A stretch of 64,000 nt of DNA from Bacteroidales bacterium (GTDB lineage Bacteria > Bacteroidota > Bacteroidia > Bacteroidales > VadinHA17). Position 1 is the stretch's first letter. Each line of letters starts with the position of its first letter. A program made the position numbers and the translations under genes. The notes beneath the pieces are model-generated. The model saw only the letters and a program-made list of their open reading frames with translations. It made no database searches and had not been told where the DNA came from. Location: positions 15,654-79,653 of the forward strand of contig PLNT01000012.1 in the NCBI GenBank assembly GCA_003141895.1, given 5' to 3'. Of this stretch, positions 36,792 through 45,328 are shown piece by piece.

Positions 36792-36836
36792 ACCTAACTC
36801 GGACGGGTTGCTGAATTGTTTTCGGCAGCCCAGACT
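36792..36836 (+). repeat. Dispersed CTAACTCGGACGG repeat, copy A
   Basis: Starts ACCTAACTCGGACGG, contains a hairpin GGGTTGCTGA/TCGGCAGCCC (two mismatches, 36805-36814 with 36822-36831) and ends GACTA. It aligns with a second copy at 42830-42876. The rest of 36760-37051 has no recognisable gene. Confidence 0.6.
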
Positions 36837-37051
36837 ATCATATTACCCATCGTTGTAAACCAGAGATGGTAAGTAAGAATTTGACTGGTATAGAATTGCA
36901 TGAATTTGAAGAAATTTGGCGTAACTATTCCCCAGGTTCCCAACATGGGGACTTGGGTGAGTGGATTTTTAATAAAATTGCATTTTGTTTAAACAAGGTG
37001 TAAATTTGGTATGGTGCATATTCTAAGAAAGTTAAATTAATATGATCCTCC

Positions 37052-38404
37052 ATGAAAAATATATTTAAATTATCAGGAGTAATTCTATTAATCTTTTTAG
37101 TTCATGCCTGTAAGAAAGATAAGCCTACACCACCTGTCTTAACAACCAGTGCTGTTACTGAGATTTCTTATACAACTGCTACTTCAGGAGGCAATGCAAC
37201 AAGCGAAGGAGGAGCTCCAATAGTTACCAAAGGTGTTTGTTGGAACACGTCAGCTGATCCAACCATTGCTAACAGCAAGACAATTGAAAGTTCTGGATTA
37301 GGAGTTTTTACAAGTAATCTTACACAGCTTACTCCAAATACATTATATTATGTCAGAGCGTATGCAACTAATAGTGCTGGTACAGGTTATGGTAATCAAG
37401 TTACATTTACTACCCTCACAGTTGAAGTACCTGTTTTGACAACATCTGAAATCACTGATATTACAAAAACAACTGCTTTTTCTGGTGGAAATATATCAGA
37501 TGATAAAGGTGGATCTATAACTGCAAAAGGTGTATGTTGGGGAGTAGCAACAAACCCTACAACTGCAAATAATAAAACCGCTGATGGGACAGGGACTGGT
37601 AGTTTCATAAGCAACATTTCTAATTTAGAACCAGAAACTGTTTATTATGTAAGAGCATATGCGACAAATAGTGCAGGGACTGCTTACGGAACTGAGGTTG
37701 TTTTTAAAACACTTGACAATTATATTCTTTATTCGACAACACAAGTTGGAGGAGGATCTTCCATCCCAAATACACTTATTCTGATTGATCCATGGAATGG
37801 AAGGGGTATAATTACCGGATCAATTGGTAAGGCAAAAGAACAATTTAGCATGGATGTAGATCCAATTACAGGATCACTTTTTGGTGTTAATCCAAATCTA
37901 CCAGGTGTTATAGAGAAAATCGATGTCAAAAATGGGGAGTCAAGTTCTATTTTCACAATATCTCAATCTGATGTTCCTCTTCATATTTGGGGAATTGCTT
38001 TTTCACCCGATGGGATATTATATGGTGTACTTGAAAATCGAATTCTTGGGATAATAGATCTAAATAAGGGCACATTTTCTTCCATACAACAAATTGGAAG
38101 TGAGGGTATAATATCGGGTATTGATTTTTCTCCCCAAGGGACGCTTTATGCTATAAAAGAAACGTATAATCCAGATGTCCAATTCCTGATAACAATTGAT
38201 GAAAAAACAGCGATAATCACATCAAGTCGCATTTTATTGGAAAGCTACACTGTAGGTGACATAGATTACTCATCTGACGGCTTTATCTATGGAACTAACT
38301 TTAGCTGGGCTTTGCTTCGCATTGATCCAATAACATTACATATAACAATTGTTGGTTTTAATGATCTCGGTGCTCTCGGGGGAATTGCTTCAATTCCACA
38401 ATGA
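37052..38404 (+). CDS. Lipoprotein with two fibronectin-like repeats and a propeller-like C-terminus
   Basis: 450 residues. The lipobox VHAC (Cys20) precedes two tandem repeats of about 95 residues (GKGVCWNTSADPT-type and TKGVCWGVATNPT-type, each ending YYVRAYATNSAGTxYG). From about residue 230 a different domain begins, with repeated strand motifs such as SMDVDPITGSLFGVN, GIAFSPDGILYGV, GIDFSPQGTLYAI and DIDYSSDGFIYGTN, which look like blades of a beta-propeller. Surface lipoproteins of this kind are common in Bacteroidetes and of unknown function. No operon partners; it lies in a region with many broken genes. Confidence 0.8.
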   Translation: MKNIFKLSGVILLIFLVHACKKDKPTPPVLTTSAVTEISYTTATSGGNATSEGGAPIVTKGVCWNTSADPTIANSKTIESSGLGVFTSNLTQLTPNTLYYVRAYATNSAGTGYGNQVTFTTLTVEVPVLTTSEITDITKTTAFSGGNISDDKGGSITAKGVCWGVATNPTTANNKTADGTGTGSFISNISNLEPETVYYVRAYATNSAGTAYGTEVVFKTLDNYILYSTTQVGGGSSIPNTLILIDPWNGRGIITGSIGKAKEQFSMDVDPITGSLFGVNPNLPGVIEKIDVKNGESSSIFTISQSDVPLHIWGIAFSPDGILYGVLENRILGIIDLNKGTFSSIQQIGSEGIISGIDFSPQGTLYAIKETYNPDVQFLITIDEKTAIITSSRILLESYTVGDIDYSSDGFIYGTNFSWALLRIDPITLHITIVGFNDLGALGGIASIPQ

Positions 38405-38860
38405 ACTGTATAATGACAGGGGAGCTTAAAATTTATTGGTTTTGTTGATAAAATATTTGATGGTATTATGTGTTCGGGTTGCTCTCTATTGAATGATGCT
38501 CACCTGCGACAGCCAGTTTGATACGGTAAACGTGGGTTTGCAATAAACAATATTTCATGACACAGAAAGGCCAAGCCTTACAGGTTATTTCATAAGCCTT
38601 GCTTTAATCATTCAGTAACCCCACTTCATATGCCGAAAATTGTCTGCTTCTAGTAACGGCTCGCGCTGAACTGAATTTGATTGAGGGTATTTTGGTACAA
38701 TTTATAGTACAAATGATTTTTGGTAAATTGGATAAGGTATCTTGCAAATTAGCGAAGTATTGTATCTATAATAAAAAAGCCCATATGGTTTATATGAGCT
38801 CATGGGAGTAGTACTTATTGAAAATCACTGATAGGGATACAGTGAATATCCCTGGGAATA
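38405..38860. other. Gene-poor stretch with possible mobile-element leader remnant
   Basis: No gene can be supported. At 38694-38713 two spaced GGTACAAT/AGTACAAA units precede an ATG at 38713, recalling the tandem GGGGTACAAT units just before the recombinase gene at 60674. The following frame stops after 32 codons and is not recognisable. A minus-strand terminator lies at 38773-38806. Confidence 0.4.
38773..38806 (-). terminator. Possible minus-strand terminator
   Basis: Read on the minus strand, CCCAT (38802-38806) can pair with ATGGG (38780-38784), and the stem is followed by six U residues (A-run at 38773-38778). The stem is short, with a long loop. It sits about 55 bases past the end of the frameshifted minus-strand gene. 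Confidence 0.45.
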
Positions 38861-39189
38861 CTAAGCTGCCACTTCAACGTTTTCTGCTACCCCTGTCACA
38901 ACTTTTGCAATCCCCTTACCCTGATTTAAGATAGCGGTTAAAGTATCAAAGTATTGCAAAGCTAATTCTTTATCCATATAACATCTACTGAGGTCTTTAC
39001 CGAACTTTTCATTAGTTGGGATTCTCTAATCCCATATTTATCTTTCCTAATATATATTTTAGAAACCTCCCAGTGAAGGATCTCATTAGTATAAGTACCT
39101 CCTATCCTATAGAGTGCAACTTTATCATTTCGTTTTATTAATGTATAGGGTAAGCCATTTATTCTGAATTGCATTTTCAATGTATCCAT
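38861..39189 (-). pseudogene. Frameshifted small conserved-looking gene
   Basis: The minus-strand reading frame from 39189 encodes MDTLKMQFRINGLPYTLIKR, then NDKVALYRIGGTYTNEILHW and on to RKDKYGIRE. There it loses frame, but the next frame continues smoothly with IPTNEKFGKDLSRCYMDKEL and ALQYFDTLTAILNQGKGIAK, ending VEVAA at a TAG (38861-38863). Joining the two gives about 108 residues. The single indel near KYGIRE/IPTNEKF breaks it; no slippery heptamer is visible, so a programmed shift is unlikely. I recall similar small proteins in Bacteroidales accessory regions but cannot give a function. Confidence 0.7.
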
Positions 39190-39534
39190 AATTCTGTTTT
39201 ATAAAATATTTAGTGATCATTCCAGATCAGACTAAGCCAACAATCCCGGATTAAACTGACACGATCTGTGTAGTTTAAAAGTATACGAATTTCAATACCT
39301 ATAAGTTACATAAACTGCTATATTTCTGTAGATTAGATGGAATATTTCTAATTGCAGTTTTAAATCAATGAGAAAAGAAAACCTTATATTTCATAAAATA
39401 AAAAATACTGGTGTGATAATTGTAAACAAAGTTTGATCGTAATAGAAATTACTGAGAAATAGACAAAAACTTTATTTGGAATAGATTTTGCTGTTAATTG
39501 TTTAACGCCAGATAACGATTAAGTAGAGAATCCT
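39190..39534. other. AT-rich spacer without a recognisable gene
   Basis: 345 bases of AT-rich sequence between the frameshifted minus-strand gene and the secreted protein gene at 39535. No convincing ORF, promoter or hairpin was seen. Confidence 0.5.
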
Positions 39535-41874
39535 ATGAGTAAAAATCATTTTCTTCTATTGATTTTAATCATTGTTATGTATTATCCTCTTCAGGCTCAA
39601 AACTATAGCCCGCAGCAAATTGAACTAGCCGAAAGATTAAATTCGCTAGCTAATAATGCAGCACCTGAGATTGCTTACGTACAAACTAATAAGGATATCT
39701 ATGAAACAGAGGAAGATCTGTGGTTTAAAGTATATATGCTCAATTCACAATCATTGGTTCCCTCTTTATTAAGTAATACTGTCTATATTCAATTACTTAA
39801 TGAAGAAAATAAACAGGCTGTTTGGCAGGAAAAATATGAAATTCAAAATGGTTTTGCCAACGGCCGTGTGTATCTTGATAGTAATTTGCCCGAGGGTGAA
39901 TATCTTATTGCCGCTTTTACACCAAATTCATTCTTTGGGGATAAGACTAAATTCTATGCTGTGAAGAGGATAAAGGTTGTTACCGATATAACGACTCGGA
40001 AAGAAATATTGGACATACCTGTTCCTGACAAAGCCAACTCTATACAATTTTCGACTTTCCCAGAGGGTGGAAATTTGGTTTCTGGCATTCAAAGTAACGT
40101 GGCATATAAAGCAGTTAATAGGGATGGGGAACCAGTAGATAATAAAGGTGTGTTATTTGAAGATACCATTCCAATAGTTGAATTTAAAAGCAGATATGCC
40201 GGGATGGGTAGTTTCATTTTTACCCCTGCTAATGACAAAAAGTACTTTATTCGCCTTTCAGAACCTGCAATAGATAGTACTTTCTTATTACCTGAAATAT
40301 TCTCTTCTGGTATAATGATGCAGTTAGTTAGAAGAGATAAAGAATCACTTTCTTTTAAAGTTACTCAAAGCCCGGAACATAATGATGATGACATTTACTT
40401 GAGAATACAGAGCCGGGGTGTAGTTTATGGGATTGCAAAAACCAAGTTAAATAGAGAATTAATCCTAAAGGCTCCTACTGCAGGCCTTCCACAGGGCATA
40501 GCAGAGTTTACACTTTTTAACAGCAGGTTAGAACCTGTAGCCGAAAGGGTTGTGTATATAAATATGGATCGGAAACTTAATATTACATCAGAATTATCCA
40601 AAGAGATATATCCAACTAGAGGTAAATCGTTACTAAAAATAACTGTAAAAGATGAAAAAGGCCAGCCTGTTATGGCTAACCTTTGTGTTAGTATTTTTGA
40701 TAATGTATTTCAAAATCCATGTGATTCAAATAATATTTTTTCATACGTCTACCTCTCTTCACAATTAAAAGGAAGAATTTATAATCCGGCCTATTATTTT
40801 AACAGTAAAAACAAAGATCGAGATGAATCCTTGGATTTACTTATGATTACGCAGGGATGGCGAAGGTACGTTTGGAATGAAACAAATTTGAAAAAATTAT
40901 CAGATGTGCATCAACAGGTTATTTATGATGGAATAAAAGGTGGAGTTTATTATCCTAATAGAAAGAAAAAGATTATAAAGGACCCGACATTTGTGGTTGT
41001 TTTTTCCCCTGATATAGACAAAAAAAGTTCTTTAGTCCCTGCAGATTCCACAGGACTGTTTATTGTACCACAATATTACTTAAAAGCGTATGAAAGGGAT
41101 TATATATACATGAAACCTTTAGGGCCTCCTGGTTTAAAACCTATTATCAAAGTCCCTGATTCCTTTGAAACAATTAATATGTTAATGAGGTACAATGAAG
41201 TTATTTACCCGGTGAATAACATATTGAAGACAAAAGAGATTCCAACCAATTCTTCTCCTTATGTAATGAATATGTTAAAAATAAAAGATGTCACCATCAA
41301 AGGGCAACAGGAAAATATTATTCACGGAAAATATTTAGGATTCCTAGATAGCTTGGCAAGACTTGGTAATTCTGAAAGGGTTGATTATTATGTATGTTCA
41401 GAGGGTATTTTGAACTGTCCTGTTTGTGGCAGTCACGCAGCAGGAAACACTAAACCTGTTGATGGTGAGACATATAATTTTAAGGTCGATGGATTAGTGA
41501 AAAAAGTCAAATACCTAAATTCAAAAATTTATCTTAATGGAATGGAATTAAGAGCACCTCAGAATACTATTACAGAGGAGGAGTTATTGAAAATGAATAA
41601 TTTAGCAAGGACAAAAGCTTACTTCGATAGTCGTGAATTTTACAAGCCGAATTATGATAAGGATACTATTGATGCTCAAATTCCTGATTTCCGCAATTCC
41701 CTGCTATGGGAACCGACTATTCTTACGAATGATAAGGGTGAAGCTACTCTGAGTTTTTATTGTTCTGATATTCACACAGATTTTACTGGTAGAATAGAAG
41801 GTGTTGGTGGCGATGGGTTATTAGGTTCGCACTACTTTAAATTTACCGTAAGAAAACTGAAGCTTTTTCCATGA
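39535..41874 (+). CDS. Large secreted macroglobulin/MG-like surface protein
   Basis: 779 residues with a signal peptide ending YPLQAQ. The chain begins with an IAYVQTNKDIYETEEDLWFKVYMLN segment, typical of macroglobulin-like (MG1/MG2) beta-domains in Bacteroidetes surface proteins, and later contains GKSLLKITVKDEKGQPVMANLCVSIFD. It closes with WEPTILTNDKGEATLSFYCSDIHTDFTGRIEG, also macroglobulin-like. A CPVCGSH motif lies near residue 630. No thioester (CxEQ) is visible. Relatives are often found beside TonB-dependent receptors, but none is here. Function unknown. Confidence 0.75.
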   Translation: MSKNHFLLLILIIVMYYPLQAQNYSPQQIELAERLNSLANNAAPEIAYVQTNKDIYETEEDLWFKVYMLNSQSLVPSLLSNTVYIQLLNEENKQAVWQEKYEIQNGFANGRVYLDSNLPEGEYLIAAFTPNSFFGDKTKFYAVKRIKVVTDITTRKEILDIPVPDKANSIQFSTFPEGGNLVSGIQSNVAYKAVNRDGEPVDNKGVLFEDTIPIVEFKSRYAGMGSFIFTPANDKKYFIRLSEPAIDSTFLLPEIFSSGIMMQLVRRDKESLSFKVTQSPEHNDDDIYLRIQSRGVVYGIAKTKLNRELILKAPTAGLPQGIAEFTLFNSRLEPVAERVVYINMDRKLNITSELSKEIYPTRGKSLLKITVKDEKGQPVMANLCVSIFDNVFQNPCDSNNIFSYVYLSSQLKGRIYNPAYYFNSKNKDRDESLDLLMITQGWRRYVWNETNLKKLSDVHQQVIYDGIKGGVYYPNRKKKIIKDPTFVVVFSPDIDKKSSLVPADSTGLFIVPQYYLKAYERDYIYMKPLGPPGLKPIIKVPDSFETINMLMRYNEVIYPVNNILKTKEIPTNSSPYVMNMLKIKDVTIKGQQENIIHGKYLGFLDSLARLGNSERVDYYVCSEGILNCPVCGSHAAGNTKPVDGETYNFKVDGLVKKVKYLNSKIYLNGMELRAPQNTITEEELLKMNNLARTKAYFDSREFYKPNYDKDTIDAQIPDFRNSLLWEPTILTNDKGEATLSFYCSDIHTDFTGRIEGVGGDGLLGSHYFKFTVRKLKLFP

Positions 41875-41875
41875 T

Positions 41876-42046
41876 ATGCAGACACCTAATTTTGATGATA
41901 TTGTTTTTGAAAACACTGACAATATCATAAATGAAAAAACATTTCCTGGGACTGATTACGAAATGACTTTTAGACAAGGAAAAGGATTCATTGAGCTAAT
42001 GTCGACACATACGGATAAAAAATATTCATATATACTTAGACAGTGA
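41876..42046 (+). CDS. Possible small protein downstream of the macroglobulin-like gene
   Basis: 56 codons (MQTPNFDDIVFENTDNIINE ... KKYSYILRQ) with a start one base after the previous stop codon. The tight coupling favours translation, but the family is not recognised. It could equally be the end of a larger deleted gene. Confidence 0.35.
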   Translation: MQTPNFDDIVFENTDNIINEKTFPGTDYEMTFRQGKGFIELMSTHTDKKYSYILRQ

Positions 42047-42066
42047 ATTCAATTTGATTTTAAAAG

Positions 42067-42140
42067 TTGAGTAGGTAAGGGGACGTTTCACCCCAAACCT
42101 CTCTCAGAACCGTGCGTGAACCTAGCTATTCATATGGCTC
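42067..42140 (-). mobile_element. Group II intron 3'-end remnant (domain V region)
   Basis: On the minus strand, 42140-42107 reads GAGCCATATGAATAGCTAGG then TTCACGCACGGTTC, a 34-nucleotide domain V-like hairpin with the GAGC...GGTTC closing stem and CG bulge, although two pairs are mismatched. It is followed by CTGAGAGAGGTTTGGGGTGA and further 3' sequence. Upstream on that strand, where domain IV and the reverse transcriptase should be, lies the DUF433 gene instead. The intron is therefore only a scrap. Confidence 0.72.
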
Positions 42141-42218
42141 ATCAGACTTGACTAATTTGTTCCGTCTTGATTGATAACTGGATTGAAATCCAATTTGAAA
42201 ATGTATTATCTTTACACT

Positions 42219-42440
42219 ATGAAAGCTTACAATAAGATAATCAAAATCAGCTCTGACAAGAGATTTGGAAGACCTTGTATTAGGAATACCAGAATAGCAG
42301 TATTTGATATTCTTGGTTGGTTAGGTTCCGGAATGAGTTTCGAAGAAATAATAAATGACTATCCCGAACTTTCAAGAGAGGATATCAAAGCAAGTTTGAT
42401 GTTTGCAGCTGATAGAGAACGTAAACTTCAGACAATCTGA
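42219..42440 (+). CDS. DUF433 antitoxin-like protein
   Basis: 73 residues. The chain matches the short winged DUF433 module: IIKISSDKRFGRPCIRNTRI, VFDILGWLGSGMSFEEIINDYPELSREDIKASLMFAADRE. DUF433 proteins pair with DUF5615 PIN-like toxins. I start at 42219 rather than the TTG at 42171, because the earlier part lies next to the intron scrap and does not fit the domain. Its stop overlaps the toxin start by one base (ATGA), indicating translational coupling. Confidence 0.87.
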   Translation: MKAYNKIIKISSDKRFGRPCIRNTRIAVFDILGWLGSGMSFEEIINDYPELSREDIKASLMFAADRERKLQTI

Positions 42441-42784
42441 TGAAATTACTTCTTGACCAAAACATCTCATTTAGGATTACAAATAAAATCCAAGAATTAT
42501 TTCCAGGTTCAAAACAAGTTAAAGACTTAGGACTGGAGAATTCCAAAGATTCATTTCTCTGGACTTATGCTAAGATCAATGATTATTGCATAGTAACCTT
42601 CGATGGCGACTTTTATGATTTAGGACTCGTTAAAGGTTCTTCTCCAAAAGTAATTTGGCTCAGGATCGGCAATACATCCACACAGAATATTGAGAATGTT
42701 CTCAGGAAAAATTTTGAACTGATAAAAACATTCTTGACTGATCCCAATTACAATGACATTGGATGCCTGGAGATAAATAGTTAA
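42440..42784 (+). CDS. DUF5615 PIN-like toxin
   Basis: 114 residues. The N-terminal MKLLLDQNISFRI carries the first PIN acidic residue (Asp6), and ITFDGDF-type IVTFDGDFYDLGL carries the later acidic pair; EDSFLW-like KDSFLWTYAK lies between. DUF5615 (Mut7-C/PIN-like) proteins are predicted ribonucleases, neutralised by DUF433 partners. The one-base overlap with the antitoxin gene is typical. Both frames are intact in a region where neighbours are broken, consistent with selection for retention. Confidence 0.87.
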   Translation: MKLLLDQNISFRITNKIQELFPGSKQVKDLGLENSKDSFLWTYAKINDYCIVTFDGDFYDLGLVKGSSPKVIWLRIGNTSTQNIENVLRKNFELIKTFLTDPNYNDIGCLEINS

Positions 42785-42829
42785 CCTATTACAAAAGGGG
42801 CAATCTGTTACATCAGGACTAATTTTTGT

Positions 42830-42876
42830 GCTAACTCGGACGGTGCTTTGCTTAATTGTCTTGCCATCACGGACTA
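42830..42876 (+). repeat. Dispersed CTAACTCGGACGG repeat, copy B
   Basis: Starts GCTAACTCGGACGG, keeps AATTGTCTTGCCA in the middle and ends GGACTAA. It aligns with copy A at 36792-36836 with the outer parts most alike. The two copies bracket most of the degenerate 36.8-42.8 kb region in the same orientation. Confidence 0.6.
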
Positions 42877-43055
42877 ATTCATTATCGACCCTAAAAGTCT
42901 ATCCGAGTAAATTCATTTCAACTTATAAAACTCTATTAGAATACTAATTAACTCCAAAACCCCTCAAATAGCTTGCTTTGGCAAGTTGGGATATAATAAC
43001 CTAATAACTTTCCTATCAAGAAATGTTTCAGTATAGTTTCAGTAATTACTAAAAT

Positions 43056-43091
43056 AAAAAAACGCATTCAGGCTATAAATGTCTGTTTGCG
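43056..43091 (-). terminator. Terminator of tRNA-Gln
   Basis: On the minus strand CGCAAACAG (43091-43083) pairs with CTGAATGCG (43071-43063) with two mismatches, followed by seven U residues. It lies 13 bases past the tRNA 3' end. Confidence 0.75.
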
Positions 43092-43103
43092 CTTTTATTT
43101 TTG

Positions 43104-43176
43104 TTGACCCACCTGGGCTCGAACCAGGACTCTTTAGAACCAAAATCTAACGTGTTGCCAATTACACCATGGGTCA
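43104..43176 (-). tRNA. tRNA-Gln (anticodon UUG)
   Basis: The minus strand folds into a full cloverleaf: acceptor TGACCCA/TGGGTCA with discriminator A, D-stem GTGT/ACAC, anticodon stem TTAGA/TCTAA with loop TTTTGGT (anticodon TTG) and T-arm CCTGG-TTCGAGC-CCAGG. CCA is not encoded. 73 nucleotides. Confidence 0.95.
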
Positions 43177-43249
43177 AAATGTTAAAATGAGTTGCAAAAT
43201 TAGAAAATTTTTTGAAAAGTGATCGTCAATATCCAATTTTGATAATCAC

Positions 43250-43684
43250 CTATATACACGGATCTTTCGTAGGCGAATATATTGCCTCATATTTCTCCTT
43301 GTTCATTGTATCAACCTCAACAACCAGAAAAGGACATTCAACAAGGGACCGGAGAATAAATCCCAATTCACTCATGTCTTCATCCCCATGCTCATAGTAC
43401 CAGGTAATCTCAGCATTTTTTACGATTTCCTTAATTTCAGAGAGTTCCCTCAAAATTGTAAAAATCCATTTGATGGAAGTAGTGTTAATATATTCGAATC
43501 CAAATTCAATTTTCGATTTTCCTGTACAATCCTGTGCATACTTTGATATCCATTCCCTGACAGGGCTGTAAAAAACTGCCGGATTTTCAGGAATCGATCT
43601 TCCCATAACAAAAATCCTTCCATGTTCCAGAATTATCCAGGGAGTTCGCTTGGTTGGAATATTTTTAAAACTGTCAGGATACAT
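43250..43684 (-). CDS. SiaC-like (DUF1987) regulatory phosphoprotein
   Basis: 144 residues. The family motifs are clear: VMGRSIPENPAVFYSPVREWISKYAQ, FEYINTTSIKWIFTILREL (STAS-like helix with the probable phospho-acceptor Thr/Ser) and WYYEHGDEDMSELGFILRSLVECPF. SiaC proteins are partner-switching regulators, phosphorylated by SiaB-type kinases and dephosphorylated by PP2C/SpoIIE-type SiaA, and control c-di-GMP output in Pseudomonas. No kinase is adjacent. A SpoIIE-type phosphatase lies 7 kb away (50520). Pathway membership here is inference. Confidence 0.85.
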   Translation of the reverse strand: MYPDSFKNIPTKRTPWIILEHGRIFVMGRSIPENPAVFYSPVREWISKYAQDCTGKSKIEFGFEYINTTSIKWIFTILRELSEIKEIVKNAEITWYYEHGDEDMSELGFILRSLVECPFLVVEVDTMNKEKYEAIYSPTKDPCI

Positions 43685-43813
43685 CCATAAAATATATCAG
43701 AAGACTATTTTGTACAAACATACGTTAGAATGACGAATTATTGTCATATTCGATAAATCATTTCAAAACGTTACCGGTAAAATTAGAAAAAGGTGAGTAT
43801 TCTCCAACTTTCA

Positions 43814-44056
43814 TTATGTTGCATTCTGATTGAAAAGAGTTGGATCGTTCTCTTCCCATAATGTCGGATGTTCCTCTTCGAATCTTTTGAGGATGGCTCG
43901 CATAATCGTTTCACGAAGGAATTCGGATTTATTTTTTACCCTGTATCTGTTACAATATATCCCAAGTGCCCTCATCTCCCGGTTATTTAGCATAAGAGAA
44001 AGACGATTTATCCTCCTTAAGCGATCTTCCTTATGAATTGCGTGTCGTACGGCCAT
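43814..44056 (-). CDS. Small ribbon-helix-helix-like protein
   Basis: 80 residues. A basic N-terminus (RRINRLSLMLNNREMRALGIYCNRYRVKNKSEFLRETIMRAIL) has the strand-helix-helix pattern of RHH DNA-binding proteins, with the conserved -KSEFLRE- turn, and an acidic tail. It could be an autoregulated repressor or an antitoxin; no toxin is beside it. Its minus-strand position places it between aldolase and the SiaC-like gene. Confidence 0.65.
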   Translation of the reverse strand: MAVRHAIHKEDRLRRINRLSLMLNNREMRALGIYCNRYRVKNKSEFLRETIMRAILKRFEEEHPTLWEENDPTLFNQNAT

Positions 44057-44198
44057 AGGTTCAAATCAGACAGCTAAATTAAAAAAACAGAATTTCAGGA
44101 AACACCGGAAAAATTTTAGTTTTTAACATAATAAAAACAAACAATCTTTACATGATTGATTTACTGTGAGTTATGGTATTAGCAACTTTTATACCCTA

Positions 44199-44242
44199 AC
44201 ACCCCCTCCCGCTACGCGGGGTCCCCCCGAGCAAGGGGGTTC
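44199..44242. repeat. GC-rich palindromic repeat
   Basis: CACCCCCTCCCGCTACGCGG then GTCCCCCCGAGCAAGGGGGT. It is a clear copy of the CCCC/GGGG family, lying just downstream of the aldolase gene, where it may aid termination. Confidence 0.65.
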
Positions 44243-44245
44243 CAA

Positions 44246-45328
44246 CTATTTCTGGTACCGGTTCATTGCATTGAGGTCTTCAAATGCCTCTTTCAGTCTG
44301 ACAATAAAAGTTTCTTCACCTTTTCTGAGCCATACTCTCGGATCGTAATATTTTTTATTTGGCTTGTCTTCTCCTTCAGGGTTACCAATCTGACTCTGAA
44401 GATATCCCTGTTTTTCTTTTGAGTATTTGTTTATCCCATCCCAGAAAGCCCATTGCATATCTGTATCAAGATTCATTTTTACAGCTCCATATTTAATTGC
44501 CTCAGTAATGAGGTGCTTCTCAGATCCCGAACCACCATGGAATACAAAGTTTACAGGATTTGGACCAGTTTTGAATTTCTTTATTATAAAGTCTTGTGAA
44601 TTCTTCAGGATAATTGGTTTAAGCTCTACGTTACCTGGTTTATAAACACCATGGACATTCCCGAATGAGGCAGCTATAGTAAACATATCGCTCACTTTAA
44701 GGAGTTCTTCGTAAGCGTATGCTACATCTTCAGGTTGAGTATACAAACGTGAACTGTCAACACCCGAATGATCAACACCGTCCTCTTCTCCTCCGGTCAC
44801 ACCAAGTTCGATCTCCAGGGTCATTCCTATTTTGCTCATTCTTTCAAGGTATTTCTTACAAGTGGCAATATTATCTTTCAGTGGTTCTTCGGAAAGATCG
44901 AGCATATGAGAGCTAAAAAGTGGTTTATCATTCGATTCAAAGAATTCTTCACCCGCATCGAGAAGTGAATCGATCCATGGAAGAAGTTTACGGGCAGCAT
45001 GATCAGTATGAAGAATTACCGGGATGCCATAATATTCTGCAACATTATGAACATGAAGAGCTCCTGAAATTCCACCGGCTATTGCGCCAATCTGGTTTTC
45101 CTTTGGTAAACCCTGTCCTCCAAAAAAATGCGCTCCCCCGTTTGAAAACTGGATAATAACCGGAGAATTCACTGCTTTTGCTGTTTCAAGAACGGCGTTT
45201 ACTGAATTGGTACCAACGACATTTACTGCAGGAATTGCAAAATCATTTCTGTTAGCGTAGTCAAAAAGTGACTTCATATCATCTCCGAAAATCACTCCCG
45301 GTTCAAGTTTTAATTCCTTATTAGTCAT
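44246..45328 (-). CDS. fbaA: Class II fructose-bisphosphate aldolase
   Basis: 360 residues. The catalytic/zinc motif HTDH stands at 107-110, the same numbering as Asp109 and His110 of the E. coli enzyme. ELGVTGGEEDGVDHSG carries a further zinc-linked Glu, and FVFHGGSGS and KMNLDTDMQWAFW complete the class IIA signature. It interconverts fructose 1,6-bisphosphate with glyceraldehyde 3-phosphate and dihydroxyacetone phosphate in glycolysis/gluconeogenesis. Cytoplasmic. Full length. Confidence 0.95.
   Translation of the reverse strand: MTNKELKLEPGVIFGDDMKSLFDYANRNDFAIPAVNVVGTNSVNAVLETAKAVNSPVIIQFSNGGAHFFGGQGLPKENQIGAIAGGISGALHVHNVAEYYGIPVILHTDHAARKLLPWIDSLLDAGEEFFESNDKPLFSSHMLDLSEEPLKDNIATCKKYLERMSKIGMTLEIELGVTGGEEDGVDHSGVDSSRLYTQPEDVAYAYEELLKVSDMFTIAASFGNVHGVYKPGNVELKPIILKNSQDFIIKKFKTGPNPVNFVFHGGSGSEKHLITEAIKYGAVKMNLDTDMQWAFWDGINKYSKEKQGYLQSQIGNPEGEDKPNKKYYDPRVWLRKGEETFIVRLKEAFEDLNAMNRYQK

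Larger units (their letters stand above)
42785..43103. other. Spacer with repeat copy B
   Basis: No gene. It holds the repeat at 42830-42876 and an ACTCGGA/TCCGAGT inverted pair (42834-42840 with 42902-42908). The tRNA-Gln terminator lies at its right end. Confidence 0.45.

Noticed and set aside
38905-39050. Programmed ribosomal frameshift as the explanation of the split minus-strand gene.
   Set aside because: No slippery heptamer or following pseudoknot is visible at the shift point, and neighbouring genes are also broken, so a mutation is simpler.
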